Origin: Novosphingobium sp.
GTDB lineage: Bacteria > Pseudomonadota > Alphaproteobacteria > Sphingomonadales > Sphingomonadaceae
Reading direction: 5' to 3'
DNA: 55,279 nucleotides
Assembly: GCF_030696665.1 (NCBI RefSeq)
Contig: NZ_JAUYRV010000043.1
Span: forward strand, 1 to 55,279
Positions 7,243 through 15,022 of this stretch are shown here, piece after piece (position 1 is the first letter of the stretch; each line of letters starts with the position of its first letter). A model generated the notes under the pieces. It ran no database searches and was not told the DNA's origin. It was given only the letters and a program-made list of their open reading frames with translations. A program made the translations under genes and the position numbers.

Positions 7243-9422
7243 TGGGCACGGCTCTGATTGTGCTGATGGCACAAGCAGCGCTGCCGTTGGCGACGCCTGC
7301 AATCCCTGCAAGCCCTGCAAGCCCTACAACCCCGGCAACGCTCGCGGGCCTCGACTCTTGCGCCGATCTGGATGGGCTTGACAGCCAGCGCAAATCGCGT
7401 GCTGACTTGCATATCGGTGCGCTTGATCTGGCGACAATCGCTGACATTGGCCGCTCAGATCCTTACGAATCCCCAAGTCCGTTCGGTCTATCGCCCGATG
7501 GCAGGCAGATCGCCTTCGTCGTCCGACGCGCCGACCCGCATACCAATACGTTTTGCCAGAAGCTCATGGTCATGCCGGTAGACGCGCAGCGCGCGCTACC
7601 GCGCGTACTCGATCGCGGCGGCGCATTTATCCGCGACACCTTCCAACTCCGCAATTTCCCCGCGATTGCAGCAGGCTATGCCCGGGTAATTACCCCCAAG
7701 TGGTCTCCTGATGGCAGGACAATTGCGTTTCTCAAGCGGGTAAATGAGCAAACACAAGTGTGGGGGGTCCAGACCATTGGAAAAGCTGCCGCAAGGCCAC
7801 TGACTGCGCTGCCGGAGGATGTCGATGACTTTGCCTGGACGCCAGACGGCGCGCGCATCGTTACTGCAAGCCGGCCGGCGCTTGGCAAGGCAAGTGCACG
7901 AATTGCCGAGGAAGCACGTTCCGGGTTTGTGTTTGATGACCGCTTCTCGCCGCAATTCTCTGACCGGCCGCTGCCAACCGGTCCCATGCCAGTCGTTTAC
8001 AGAGTGTCCAAGCTCGACGGGGCAATACGTGACGCAACCGCCCAGGAGGTGGCATTGGTAACGCGCAGCAATGCGGACGCTGGCAAGCTGGCCATACCTG
8101 CAGGAGCAATGGGCTTCACTTTGTCCAGCGCAGGCGCTGCGGCATGGATTGAGAGCACAGCTCCAGCGCGGCTCATTGCCCCGACAAAGCTGGTCATGCG
8201 CATGCCAGGCGGATCGGTGCTGACGTGCAGCACGGCCACTTGCGATGGGGCAAGGCACTTGTGGTGGTCGGCTGACGGACGCGTGCTCTATACCCTCCAG
8301 AAGACCGGATGGGGCCAGAGCCAGACGGCAGTTCTGCGTTGGCAAATCGGAGCGTCGAAGCCTGAGCTGGTTCTGGTGACGCAGGACGCGCTTATCGGCT
8401 GCGCCTTGCAAGCCTTGCACCTGGTCTGTGCAAGGGAAGGGGCCACGCAGCCGCGCCGCCTTGTCTCGATTGATCTGGTCACCGGCCATGAACGGACGAT
8501 CTTTGATCCCAATCCGGCGTGGGGGTCGTTCCATCACGCAACGGTGCAGCGGTTGCGGTTTCGCAATGCCTATGGTGTCCAGAGCTATGCTGACCTTGTT
8601 ACGCCGCCGGGCCACAAGTCCGGCGAGAAGCATCCGCTTGTTGTCGTGCAGTATGGCAGCGACGGTTTCCTGCGCGGCGGTACCGGCGACGAAGTGCCTG
8701 TTGCGGTGCTCGCCGCAAACGGATTTGCGGTGCTGAGTTTTGCCAGACCCGATTTCCCGGCGTGGGTCATGGAAGCTACCAGCGAACGGGACTTAAGAAC
8801 ACGCAACAGAACCGATTGGCTTGACCGAAGAAGCGTGCAGTCCTCCCTCGAAATGGCGGTAGCCCGTGCGATTGCGACCGGCACAGTCGATGCACAGCGG
8901 ATGGGCATCAGCGGTTTCAGCGACGGGACGTCGACCACGCAATGGGCCTTGATCAACTCTGCGTTGTTCAAGGTTGCAAGTCTGGGCGCTTGTTGTGAGG
9001 ATATAATGTCTTATCCTCTGGCAGCAGGGCCTTTTTTCGAGCGGTTCGGACGCGACATGGGCTACCGCTTTTTCGAGGAGGATGCGCCTGCTTTCTGGAA
9101 GCCGATGTCCTTGGTCCTCAATGCGGACAAAGTCGATGTTCCCATCCTGATCCAGACCGGCGACAGCGAATACGAAGCAGGATTAGATGTGGTATCGGCA
9201 TTTCGCAAGCGGGGTAAAGCCGTAGAGCTCATCGTGCTTGATAACGAGCCGCATTTCAAATGGCAGCCGGCGCATCGCCTTGCGATCTACGCGCGCGCGG
9301 TCGACTGGTTCAGGTTCTGGTTGCTGGCCAAGATGGATTGCTCCCCTGCAAAGCAGGTTCAATACGAAAGATGGAAGGCAATGCGTGGCGCGCCGGATCC
9401 GACAGTTTTGCGATGTGATTGA
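7242..9422 (+). CDS. Lasso-peptide isopeptidase, Atxe2-like (S9 prolyl-oligopeptidase fold)
   Basis: This 726-residue protein has a beta-propeller N-terminal half (GLSPDGRQIAF, KWSPDGRTIAFL, AWTPDGARIV blades) and a C-terminal alpha/beta hydrolase. The catalytic triad reads S560 in GFSDG, D641 in QTGDSEYEAG and H671 in NEPHFKW. The sequence ADIGRSDPYESPSPFGLSPDG near residue 65-85 and the EPHFKWQPAH motif are what I know from the Atxe2 lineage, which cleaves the isopeptide bond of lasso peptides. A hydrophobic start (MGTALIVLMAQAALPLA) could be a signal peptide, and the following Ala/Pro-rich stretch comes from CCCTGCAAG-like tandem units. It overlaps the receptor gene by one base and converges with the cyclase gene. 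Confidence 0.88.
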   Translation: MGTALIVLMAQAALPLATPAIPASPASPTTPATLAGLDSCADLDGLDSQRKSRADLHIGALDLATIADIGRSDPYESPSPFGLSPDGRQIAFVVRRADPHTNTFCQKLMVMPVDAQRALPRVLDRGGAFIRDTFQLRNFPAIAAGYARVITPKWSPDGRTIAFLKRVNEQTQVWGVQTIGKAAARPLTALPEDVDDFAWTPDGARIVTASRPALGKASARIAEEARSGFVFDDRFSPQFSDRPLPTGPMPVVYRVSKLDGAIRDATAQEVALVTRSNADAGKLAIPAGAMGFTLSSAGAAAWIESTAPARLIAPTKLVMRMPGGSVLTCSTATCDGARHLWWSADGRVLYTLQKTGWGQSQTAVLRWQIGASKPELVLVTQDALIGCALQALHLVCAREGATQPRRLVSIDLVTGHERTIFDPNPAWGSFHHATVQRLRFRNAYGVQSYADLVTPPGHKSGEKHPLVVVQYGSDGFLRGGTGDEVPVAVLAANGFAVLSFARPDFPAWVMEATSERDLRTRNRTDWLDRRSVQSSLEMAVARAIATGTVDAQRMGISGFSDGTSTTQWALINSALFKVASLGACCEDIMSYPLAAGPFFERFGRDMGYRFFEEDAPAFWKPMSLVLNADKVDVPILIQTGDSEYEAGLDVVSAFRKRGKAVELIVLDNEPHFKWQPAHRLAIYARAVDWFRFWLLAKMDCSPAKQVQYERWKAMRGAPDPTVLRCD

Positions 9423-9452
9423 GCACAAGGCGCGACAGCCGTTACCAGCGCG

Positions 9453-9621
9453 CTAGTGGTCCGATTCTGACATTCGGTACCCTATGAGGTTAGGCGGCGT
9501 TCGAATGTCAGAATCTTTTCGGACCACTAGAAGTTTTTGATTCTAGTGGATTTCACAATTTTGACATTTGCAGACCCATCCCAACCGCCAGGGGATGCAA
9601 ATGTCAAAACCAATCCACTAG
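9453..9621. repeat. 169-bp double-hairpin repeat, copy 1
   Basis: Two long stem-loops lie back to back. Hairpin 1 (9453-9530) pairs CTAGTGGTCCGATTCTGACA with its complement ending in GGACCACTAG. Hairpin 2 (9543-9621) pairs CTAGTGGATT and TTTTGACATTTGCA with their complements. The last bases CTAG (9618-9621) include the TAG stop of the cyclase gene. It lies between two convergent genes, so it may act as a bidirectional terminator. A second copy of the same length is at 14854-15022. Confidence 0.85.
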
Positions 9622-11360
9622 CGCCAGGATCGGACCCAGGCTTCTGCTTCGGTCAGGTCAAGCAGGCGATAGAGTGTTGCATCGTCAGTCTCCACGCCAG
9701 CCTTTCCTGGAGAAAGCGCCAGATCGACCGCGTGCCTGTCGAGAATACCGTTACGCATCAACAGTCCGTCCATGAGCATATCGCGGATCAGCGCGTGATT
9801 AGCGGCAAAGACCATGTGCATCAGACTGTCGGGGCCTGCCTTGGAAATACGCCGGGTCACCGCAGCGGGGAGGACATCGGCAAAAGCTGCCCGCGCAAGC
9901 GCCCGATTTATCCCGCCCATGCACCAGATCCAGGTTGGAACCGAAAGACAGAATTCGAGCAGGGGCTGGCTCATCAGCGGGGAGAACTGCGCGAAGGCAG
10001 GAGAGGGACCGGCACCATGAAGATGATTTTGCGTGGCCAGAAGCAGTGCGAGATGATCGACTTTGCCGGGATGCTTGCGCGGCACCTGGTCGCGCCAGTC
10101 GCGCAAGGTTTCCGGGATCGCAGATTGGCCCTGTTGACCGCTGAGCAGGCGAGAATCAGCAGGCTGAAGCGCAAATGCCGTGCCACGAGCCCAGCGGCGC
10201 CCAAATGCGCGCGCCATCTGCGGCACTGTGGTTTCGGTCACCCGGCACATGTCCACAAGCGTAGACCAGGTGCCCCGGCTCAAGCCGTCACAGAACCAGC
10301 GATCGAGCACAGGCGCCGCGCTGTGCAAATAGCAGAACAGATTGTCCCCGCCGTTGCCATCGAACACGATGTCCGCACCGAGCGCACGGCGTGCTTCAAA
10401 GCCCACACGCCGGGTTTCGTGCATGAAGGCCTTGCCACAAGGTCGCGGACCTCGCGCCGACACGGCCAGGCCGAGATTGATGTTCTGTGGGGCGTATTGC
10501 CCTTCAAAAAGCGGAACGCCGAGGTGTTGCGCCAAGACTCTGACATGCGCGCGCTCGTCGCCGCTGGGATCGGAAGTCGCAACAGTCATCAGCGCGAAGT
10601 CCCGCCCGGCATCTGCAAGAGCGGCTGCGATCAGTGAGGAATCCACCCCGCCAGATGCCGCCACTACCACGCGGGACGACAGCGCGCTCCAAGCGCCCAG
10701 GACGTGCGTGGCAATCTCGCGCAACTGCACAGACAGCGCCTCAAAGCTGAACGTCCCGCCGTCAGGCATAAAGCTCGCTGGCACCCAGATCGGACGTGCA
10801 GCAGTGCGTGGATCGCCGAGCCTGACGAGATAACCGGGTGACAGTTCGCAAATACCAGACAGACAGGTTCTGGCAGGTCGCAGGCCCGGGTGCTGGAGAT
10901 GGTGAAAGAGGTCCTCCCAGGATATCTCTGGCTGCCGGCAGCCGCTTTGCCCGATCAAACCAGGATCGCTGGTGCACACAACATCTTGCTCGTCGGTCGT
11001 TACATATACGGGCAGGAGGCCAGAGGGATCGGGCAGTACCTGTATCGCGTCCAGGTCGTTGAACAAGGCGACGTAAGTGCCCCAGCACTCGCGCACCAGC
11101 CAGGTCGCCAGGTCCGTGATGTCCTGATGGGCCAGATCCTGCGGCAAGTGCCTGATGCGCAAGCCAGTGCTGCGAGCAAAGACATAGCCGATGACTACAC
11201 CCAAGGGGCCGAGATCGATGCGGTGGTCGCTGTCACCGAGCCATAAAGTAGACGACAGTTGCGCACTTGAGGACCTGAGCCCGGCGACCGCCTTGACCTG
11301 CACCATCGGCCCTGACGGCGATGGCCAAGGCTTGCGCAATGCAAAACGTATTGGTGTCAC
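9618..11360 (-). CDS. Lasso-peptide macrolactam synthetase (C protein, asparagine-synthetase-like)
   Basis: This 580-residue protein has a degenerate N-terminal glutamine-amidotransferase-like domain (residues about 1-205) without the N-terminal catalytic Cys of true asparagine synthetase. An ATP-pyrophosphatase domain follows, with the PP-loop SGGVDSS at residues 236-242 and the DGNGGDNLF motif. In lasso clusters this enzyme adenylates the ring acid and joins it to the alpha-amine of residue 1. It starts at GTG 11360, overlapping the stop of the leader-peptidase gene (GTGA), so B and C are coupled. The TAG stop lies in the terminal CTAG of a repeat element. Confidence 0.92.
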   Translation of the reverse strand: MTPIRFALRKPWPSPSGPMVQVKAVAGLRSSSAQLSSTLWLGDSDHRIDLGPLGVVIGYVFARSTGLRIRHLPQDLAHQDITDLATWLVRECWGTYVALFNDLDAIQVLPDPSGLLPVYVTTDEQDVVCTSDPGLIGQSGCRQPEISWEDLFHHLQHPGLRPARTCLSGICELSPGYLVRLGDPRTAARPIWVPASFMPDGGTFSFEALSVQLREIATHVLGAWSALSSRVVVAASGGVDSSLIAAALADAGRDFALMTVATSDPSGDERAHVRVLAQHLGVPLFEGQYAPQNINLGLAVSARGPRPCGKAFMHETRRVGFEARRALGADIVFDGNGGDNLFCYLHSAAPVLDRWFCDGLSRGTWSTLVDMCRVTETTVPQMARAFGRRWARGTAFALQPADSRLLSGQQGQSAIPETLRDWRDQVPRKHPGKVDHLALLLATQNHLHGAGPSPAFAQFSPLMSQPLLEFCLSVPTWIWCMGGINRALARAAFADVLPAAVTRRISKAGPDSLMHMVFAANHALIRDMLMDGLLMRNGILDRHAVDLALSPGKAGVETDDATLYRLLDLTEAEAWVRSWR

Positions 11361-11998
11361 AGGACCAGGATCGGCGTATAGCGATCCGCCTCTTGCGCAC
11401 TTTCATTAAGCGTGAAGGACCCGGACTGGACCCAGCAATGCGCGGCAAATGGGCGCAGCTTGACGCCGATTATCACTTCTGTGCGATACCCGGCATTTCC
11501 GAGCATATGTGCAAGAGCGATGGACCGAGGCAGGCAGCGATCGACTGCGCTACGGACCAGACGGCCCTGTGCGAATGCCGCAACGATCTGCAAGGCAGGT
11601 TTCTGTGCCAAAATTGGCTCGAGCACACCGGCGTGGAGCTGGTTGTGCAGTTGGCCGAGCACCCTGAACAACCCTTGTGATCGCACTCGCCGTTCAATTG
11701 TTCGCTGGGAGACGATTGCCCGGACCAGATTGAGCGGGCTAACGCTGACGTGAGAGAGGTCTGGGCTGCGCCGTTCCGCATTGGACAAGTGCGGCATCGT
11801 CACCCGTGCGCCATCGGCAAACCGGTCAAGGCCCGCCGCTCTCAGGACTTTGCCCCCGGCCGCTGTGCCCGCAAGCGCAGAAACGAAAGCGGCATTTCTG
11901 TCGGATGGAAGGCGGAAGTAGCGATCACCGGCAATGTCGAGGAATATCGCGGTGTCACCAATCACGCAGAAGGCGAGGGACGGCAGGGGGGCTGTCAT
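11357..11998 (-). CDS. Lasso-peptide leader peptidase, fused B1-B2 (RRE plus transglutaminase-like protease)
   Basis: This 213-residue protein has an N-terminal PqqD-like RiPP recognition element (residues about 1-85: FCVIGDTAIFLDIAGDRYFRLP) fused to a transglutaminase-like cysteine protease. The catalytic Cys is C155 in DRCLPRS and the His is H187 in FAAHCW. The fused form is normal for proteobacterial lasso clusters. It would bind the leader peptide, cut before core residue 1 and hand the core to the cyclase. I see no clear Shine-Dalgarno before ATG 11998; a five-codon frame (12012-11995) overlaps this start and may couple translation. A stem-loop separates it from the precursor gene. Confidence 0.92.
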   Translation of the reverse strand: MTAPLPSLAFCVIGDTAIFLDIAGDRYFRLPSDRNAAFVSALAGTAAGGKVLRAAGLDRFADGARVTMPHLSNAERRSPDLSHVSVSPLNLVRAIVSQRTIERRVRSQGLFRVLGQLHNQLHAGVLEPILAQKPALQIVAAFAQGRLVRSAVDRCLPRSIALAHMLGNAGYRTEVIIGVKLRPFAAHCWVQSGSFTLNESAQEADRYTPILVL

Positions 11999-12013
11999 GC
12001 GGGGTCGGCCATA

Positions 12014-12041
12014 GGGCGCATGCCAAACCTGACATGCGCCC
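12014..12041 (-). promoter_or_regulatory. Stem-loop between the lasso precursor and leader-peptidase genes
   Basis: GGGCGCATG (12014-12022) pairs perfectly with CATGCGCCC (12033-12041) around a 10-nt loop. It lies 8 bp after the precursor stop and 15 bp before the leader-peptidase start. There is no U-run, so it is more likely an mRNA-stability or attenuation element that keeps precursor level above enzyme level than a full terminator. Confidence 0.65.
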
Positions 12042-12049
12042 CGCTGCCT

Positions 12050-12184
12050 TCACTCAGCGGCAATGCCTGGCAGGAAGCGGAGATTGCCGCCGCTCACGTC
12101 GAGTTCGACGATCGCCTGACCCCGGGTGGTGGTTGAGGCCTCGCCCAGGTCGATCACGGTTTCCTCACAGGTGTCTTCGGTCAT
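12050..12184 (-). CDS. Lasso-peptide precursor (A), 44 residues
   Basis: The gene was read by hand from the reverse strand. The leader is 21 residues (MTEDTCEETV, then IDLGEASTTTR) and the core 23 residues, beginning GQAIVELD and ending RFLPGIAAE. Diagnostic points are the LGEAS leader motif, Thr at position -2 before the cut, Gly as core residue 1 and Asp at core position 8. These predict an eight-residue G1-D8 isopeptide ring with a 15-residue tail. Bulky tail residues L14, R15, F16 and L17 are plug candidates. GAGG lies 9 nt upstream of ATG 12184; in-frame ATGs at 12190, 12193 and 12220 are less well placed. The peptidase and cyclase genes follow directly. I do not recognise this core as a named lasso peptide. 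Confidence 0.9.
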   Translation of the reverse strand: MTEDTCEETVIDLGEASTTTRGQAIVELDVSGGNLRFLPGIAAE

Positions 12185-12266
12185 GGTCATCATCCTCGTT
12201 TGCTGATTGCGCGACTCCATTGTCGCGGTGCCAAGGATGTGGTGACGCTGGGCTGCCAGCCACTTT

Positions 12267-12295
12267 ATAATAGCTTTATTTTAAAGGGTTTTCAC
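12267..12295 (-). promoter_or_regulatory. Candidate promoter of the lasso biosynthetic operon
   Basis: On the reverse strand, GTGAAA (12295-12290), a 17-bp spacer and TATTAT (12272-12267) form a sigma-70-like promoter in an AT-rich patch that stands out from its surroundings. It would give a leader of roughly 75 nt before the precursor ATG. Confidence 0.45.
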
Positions 12296-12547
12296 GATGG
12301 GATCTATGACCGGGTCATGGAATGCGCGTTGGGGCACATACCACAGCCTTTAGCCTTGCGGCCTGGACATGCGCGGCGGCGACCCGGTCATGCCCACTTG
12401 CCGTTTGCCGCTGACAGACTGCGCAAAGCAAGGCCGTTCAATCGCACAAGCTAATCACCATTTGTCATAAATGACAATATTTCAGAGCGTTAAAGTTCCT
12501 TCACAATCGTGCATCACTTGCCGCTTGGTGCTTGGCCACTGTCTGCC
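12296..12547. other. Intergenic region with TTGTCAT/ATGACAA palindrome
   Basis: No gene is supported here. TTGTCAT and ATGACAA form an inverted repeat with a 2-bp spacer at 12462-12477, upstream of the decayed nucleotidyltransferase gene, and could be an operator. Confidence 0.4.
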
Positions 12548-13565
12548 ATGCCGACCGACCTCGACCATTTTGGCACGAACACGCCGCGCGAGCGCGAGCT
12601 CCGACTTGTCTTGGCGGAATTCGAGGCCAGCTTCGCGTTCGCCGGCAGGAATGGAAATTGCACGGCCATATCCTCGAGGTGCTGGTTCAAGGATCCTGCG
12701 CGCGGTGGATGGCTTGATGAGCCGCATGAAGACAAAGTCTACAAGGCGCTCCAGGACCGGCTGATCGTTGTCAACGACGCGCAGGTGACGGCGCGGGTCA
12801 GGTATGGGTCACAACGCGAGGAACGCCTGATGCGCGAGTACGGCGTTACCGCACCGCTCACCGCTCCGGTGAACTTCATTGTGCGCACGCTGGGAGACGT
12901 GAAACAGGGTCACGCCCAAAGTCACGCCCAAAGTCACGTACACGGTCGCGTAAAGGGTTGCTTACAGGGTCGCGTACAGGGTCGTTATTGCTTCATCGAC
13001 GTCGCCTGCGACGGCATCGCGCTCTACCAAAACGCTGGCGAGGAACTGGACCAGCCCCGACCGAAGACACTGCCGGATGGCTTGTCAATGGCGCTGGGCC
13101 TGTCAAAGGTGCAGGCCTTGTCCAAGGCGCAGGCCTATTTTGCGCAGTGGATGCCTCGTGCCCAGCCAAAGCAGGAGTTAGCCACGATCGCTTTGGATAA
13201 GGAATACCCTAAGGATGCCGGTTAAAGGATGCGGCGTTCCTGGATCATCAGATTGCCGGAGAGCCTGTAGCATTACGCTTTGCTCACAGGTGACGGTCTA
13301 CCTCGGACGTCCGCCATCTGGGTTGCCAGCGCACGCAAGCCGAGCGGTTGGACCGGCGTGTCGTCCATGCCAGGCCTGGCGTCAATCGCCAGCAACGTAC
13401 GAAGGTCAGGAAGCTGCAGGAAGCATGTGTCACAGCGCGCTGTGCAAAGCACTAGCGGATCATTGCACGAGAATTGGCCTGTATCGCGCCAAAGGTCAGG
13501 GAAGCGGGCCACGCAGTCCATGCCATCTGCATTGAGCGGCGTGCGGGATTGCAGGTCAGGGCAAT
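12548..13565 (+). pseudogene. Decayed nucleotidyltransferase-HEPN (MNT/HEPN) gene
   Basis: Pieces of one protein family appear in order in shifting frames. MPTDLDHF and ELRLVLAEFE start at 12548. HGHILEVLVQGSCAR, the remnant of the nucleotidyltransferase GSYARGG site, is in another frame near 12665-12705. GGWLDEPHEDKVY, RLIVVND and TAPVNFIVRTLGDV return to the first frame. FIDVACDGIALY and AYFAQWMPRA follow, then YPKDAG and a stop at 13223. HEPN-like pieces AERLDRRVV and MACIAPKVREAGHAVHAIC continue to about 13560 in other frames. At least three frameshifts and a stop break it, and the catalytic Asp pair is not intact. About 20 residues of 12-base tandem repeats (12905-12985) have been inserted. 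The match is to two-domain proteins I know from memory; no alignment was run. Confidence 0.7.
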
Positions 13566-13684
13566 ACCGGAGACAGCGACGAAGCGAGAAGATCATCGCC
13601 AGGATTTGACACAGCGGCCGCGATCGCGTTTGATCGCTTGCGCGCAGTCCCGACAGTCCAGTACGCCCCGTTTGGAGGCGTTTG

Positions 13685-14506
13685 ATGTCTCGCGTTTTTC
13701 TTATAGTGCTGCTGCTTTTGCCATTTCCTGCTGGGTCATTTGCGCGCGAAGCAGAAGTCTCAAACTTTGCACGACCGGCAAGCACTCCAAAAACAGGCGC
13801 GCTCCGCAGCGATTCAAGCCACGAGACCGCAGACATCCTAGCTGCGATGCGCTGGTACTTTCACACCACTCGAGCCCCCGCAACCCGCGACGCAAACCAC
13901 AAGAATATCCTACCACCCTGTCCTTCCGCGCAATATGTGCCTGCGCCTTGGCTTGCACTTGCGGCGGAACGACGACGCCTGCGGTATCATGCGGCTATTG
14001 AGCAGGTCGCATGTGAAGTTGGCTTGCCAGCACATCTACTGGACGCGCTCGTTGGGCAGGAATCGGCATACCACGCAACAGCTCTCAGCAAGTCTGGAGC
14101 GGCAGGGCTTACGCAGCTAATGCCAGCCACGGCACGAAGGCTGGGCGTTACACAGCCGTTTGATCCTTGGCATAATCTTCGGGGAGGGGCGCGCTATCTG
14201 CGCCAGCAGATTGATCGCTTCAAACGGGTTGATCTGGCCTTGGCAGCTTACAACGCTGGTCCGGAGAGAAAGTCTTTGGCGCGCGGCAGGATTCCAGCAA
14301 TCCGTGAGACCCAAGACTATGTTCGCTCTGTTATCGAACGCTGGGAAAAACTTGCAAAGGGCGGGTCGGTCGGCGCTGCATTACACAGGAAGCAAAATCG
14401 CACTCTGTTGCAGTGTGCAGGTTGCCTCCCGCATTGCCGGGGTGATCTACAGAGCATCAGGAAATCTTCGTGCGGCGCCAATTTTCCTCGGGCGCACCAG
14501 GATTGA
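13685..14506 (+). CDS. Lytic transglycosylase, SLT domain, with chimeric C-terminus
   Basis: This secreted peptidoglycan-cleaving protein has a signal peptide (MSRVFLIVLLLLPFPAGSFA). An SLT domain spans residues about 100-225: VGLPAHLLDALVGQESAYHA with the catalytic Glu in GQES, GAAGLTQLMPATARRLG, and LALAAYNAGP. ATG 13685 follows a weaker TTG at 13682. After residue 225 (VIERWEKL) the protein runs into foreign sequence: the last 45 or so codons are an out-of-frame reading of an integrase scar at 14430. The original C-terminus is therefore probably lost, though the catalytic domain looks complete. Such enzymes often accompany conjugation systems and open the cell wall for the secretion channel; the tra operon lies 30 kb away. 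Confidence 0.8.
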   Translation: MSRVFLIVLLLLPFPAGSFAREAEVSNFARPASTPKTGALRSDSSHETADILAAMRWYFHTTRAPATRDANHKNILPPCPSAQYVPAPWLALAAERRRLRYHAAIEQVACEVGLPAHLLDALVGQESAYHATALSKSGAAGLTQLMPATARRLGVTQPFDPWHNLRGGARYLRQQIDRFKRVDLALAAYNAGPERKSLARGRIPAIRETQDYVRSVIERWEKLAKGGSVGAALHRKQNRTLLQCAGCLPHCRGDLQSIRKSSCGANFPRAHQD

Positions 14507-14573
14507 GAACGCCGTGCCCTACCTTGGCGTGGATGTTGAAGATGCGTTGGTGCTGGCCGAGCGCACCGAGATC
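14430..14573 (+). pseudogene. Tyrosine-recombinase (integrase) C-terminal scar, copy 1
   Basis: One frame reads IYRASGNLRAAPIFLGRT, then RIENAVPYLGVDVEDALVLA and ERTEI. This matches the last 45 or so residues of alphaproteobacterial integrases (IYRRTGNLRAVQLLLGH...YLGxxVDDAL pattern). The His of the LLGH box has become Arg, and nothing upstream belongs to the gene. It is a dead fragment overlapping the tail of the transglycosylase gene in another frame. Confidence 0.75.
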
Positions 14574-14853
14574 TGGCGGCCGCGGCGGCTATCGGGCATG
14601 ATCCGCTTGCCGCTACAGGGAGGCCGCTACAGGGGGGGCGCTGTAGGGGGGCCGCTGTAGGGGAGCGCTGAATTGATCAGGTTCGACCGCAAATGGGTGG
14701 GGAGCGGACTGTTCGGTTCGCCGTCAGAATGTCGTAAACGCAGCGGGAGAAACCTTTCGAGCCGCACTCGTCCAAATCAATCCCCGTGGCTCTGGCGCGG
14801 CGAGTTGCCTGCTGAAGACCTTGGCGGAGAAACGGACAGGCTGGAGCAGATTG
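14574..14853. other. Intergenic DNA with short G-rich tandem repeats
   Basis: No gene is supported. Bases 14610-14665 hold several imperfect units of the type GCCGCTACAGGG / GCCGCTGTAGGGG, partly inverted relative to each other. Confidence 0.5.
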
Positions 14854-15022
14854 CTAATGGTCCGATTCTGACATTCGCGACCACCGACCATAGGCCCTGC
14901 TCGAATGTCGGAATCTTAACGGACCACTAAAAACCCGTGATTCTTATGAATCTAGCAATTTTGACATTTGCAGACCAATCCCCGCCGCCAAGGGATGCAC
15001 ATGTCAAAATCATGTCCACTAG
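14854..15022. repeat. 169-bp double-hairpin repeat, copy 2
   Basis: This is the same layout and length as the element at 9453-9621: hairpin 1 (about 14855-14929; GGTCCGATTCTGACATTCG against its complement) and hairpin 2 (TTTTGACATTTGCAGACCAA against GGGATGCACATGTCAAAA). Stems are more diverged. Its final CTAG (15019-15022) again contains the TAG stop of a reverse-strand gene, here the RES toxin. Confidence 0.82.

Noticed and set aside
9537..10637. Long + strand frame of 366 codons opposite the cyclase gene
   Set aside because: It is antisense to the cyclase, has no domain pattern, and the cyclase frame explains the codon bias.
12296..12547. Possible second lasso precursor or peptide gene near the operon promoter
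   Set aside because: No short frame on either strand shows the LGEAS motif, a Thr at -2 or a Gly start with an acid at position 7-9.
12905..12985. Repeated units considered as a CRISPR array
   Set aside because: Units are about 12 bases, adjoin each other without spacers and keep the reading frame, so they are slippage repeats.
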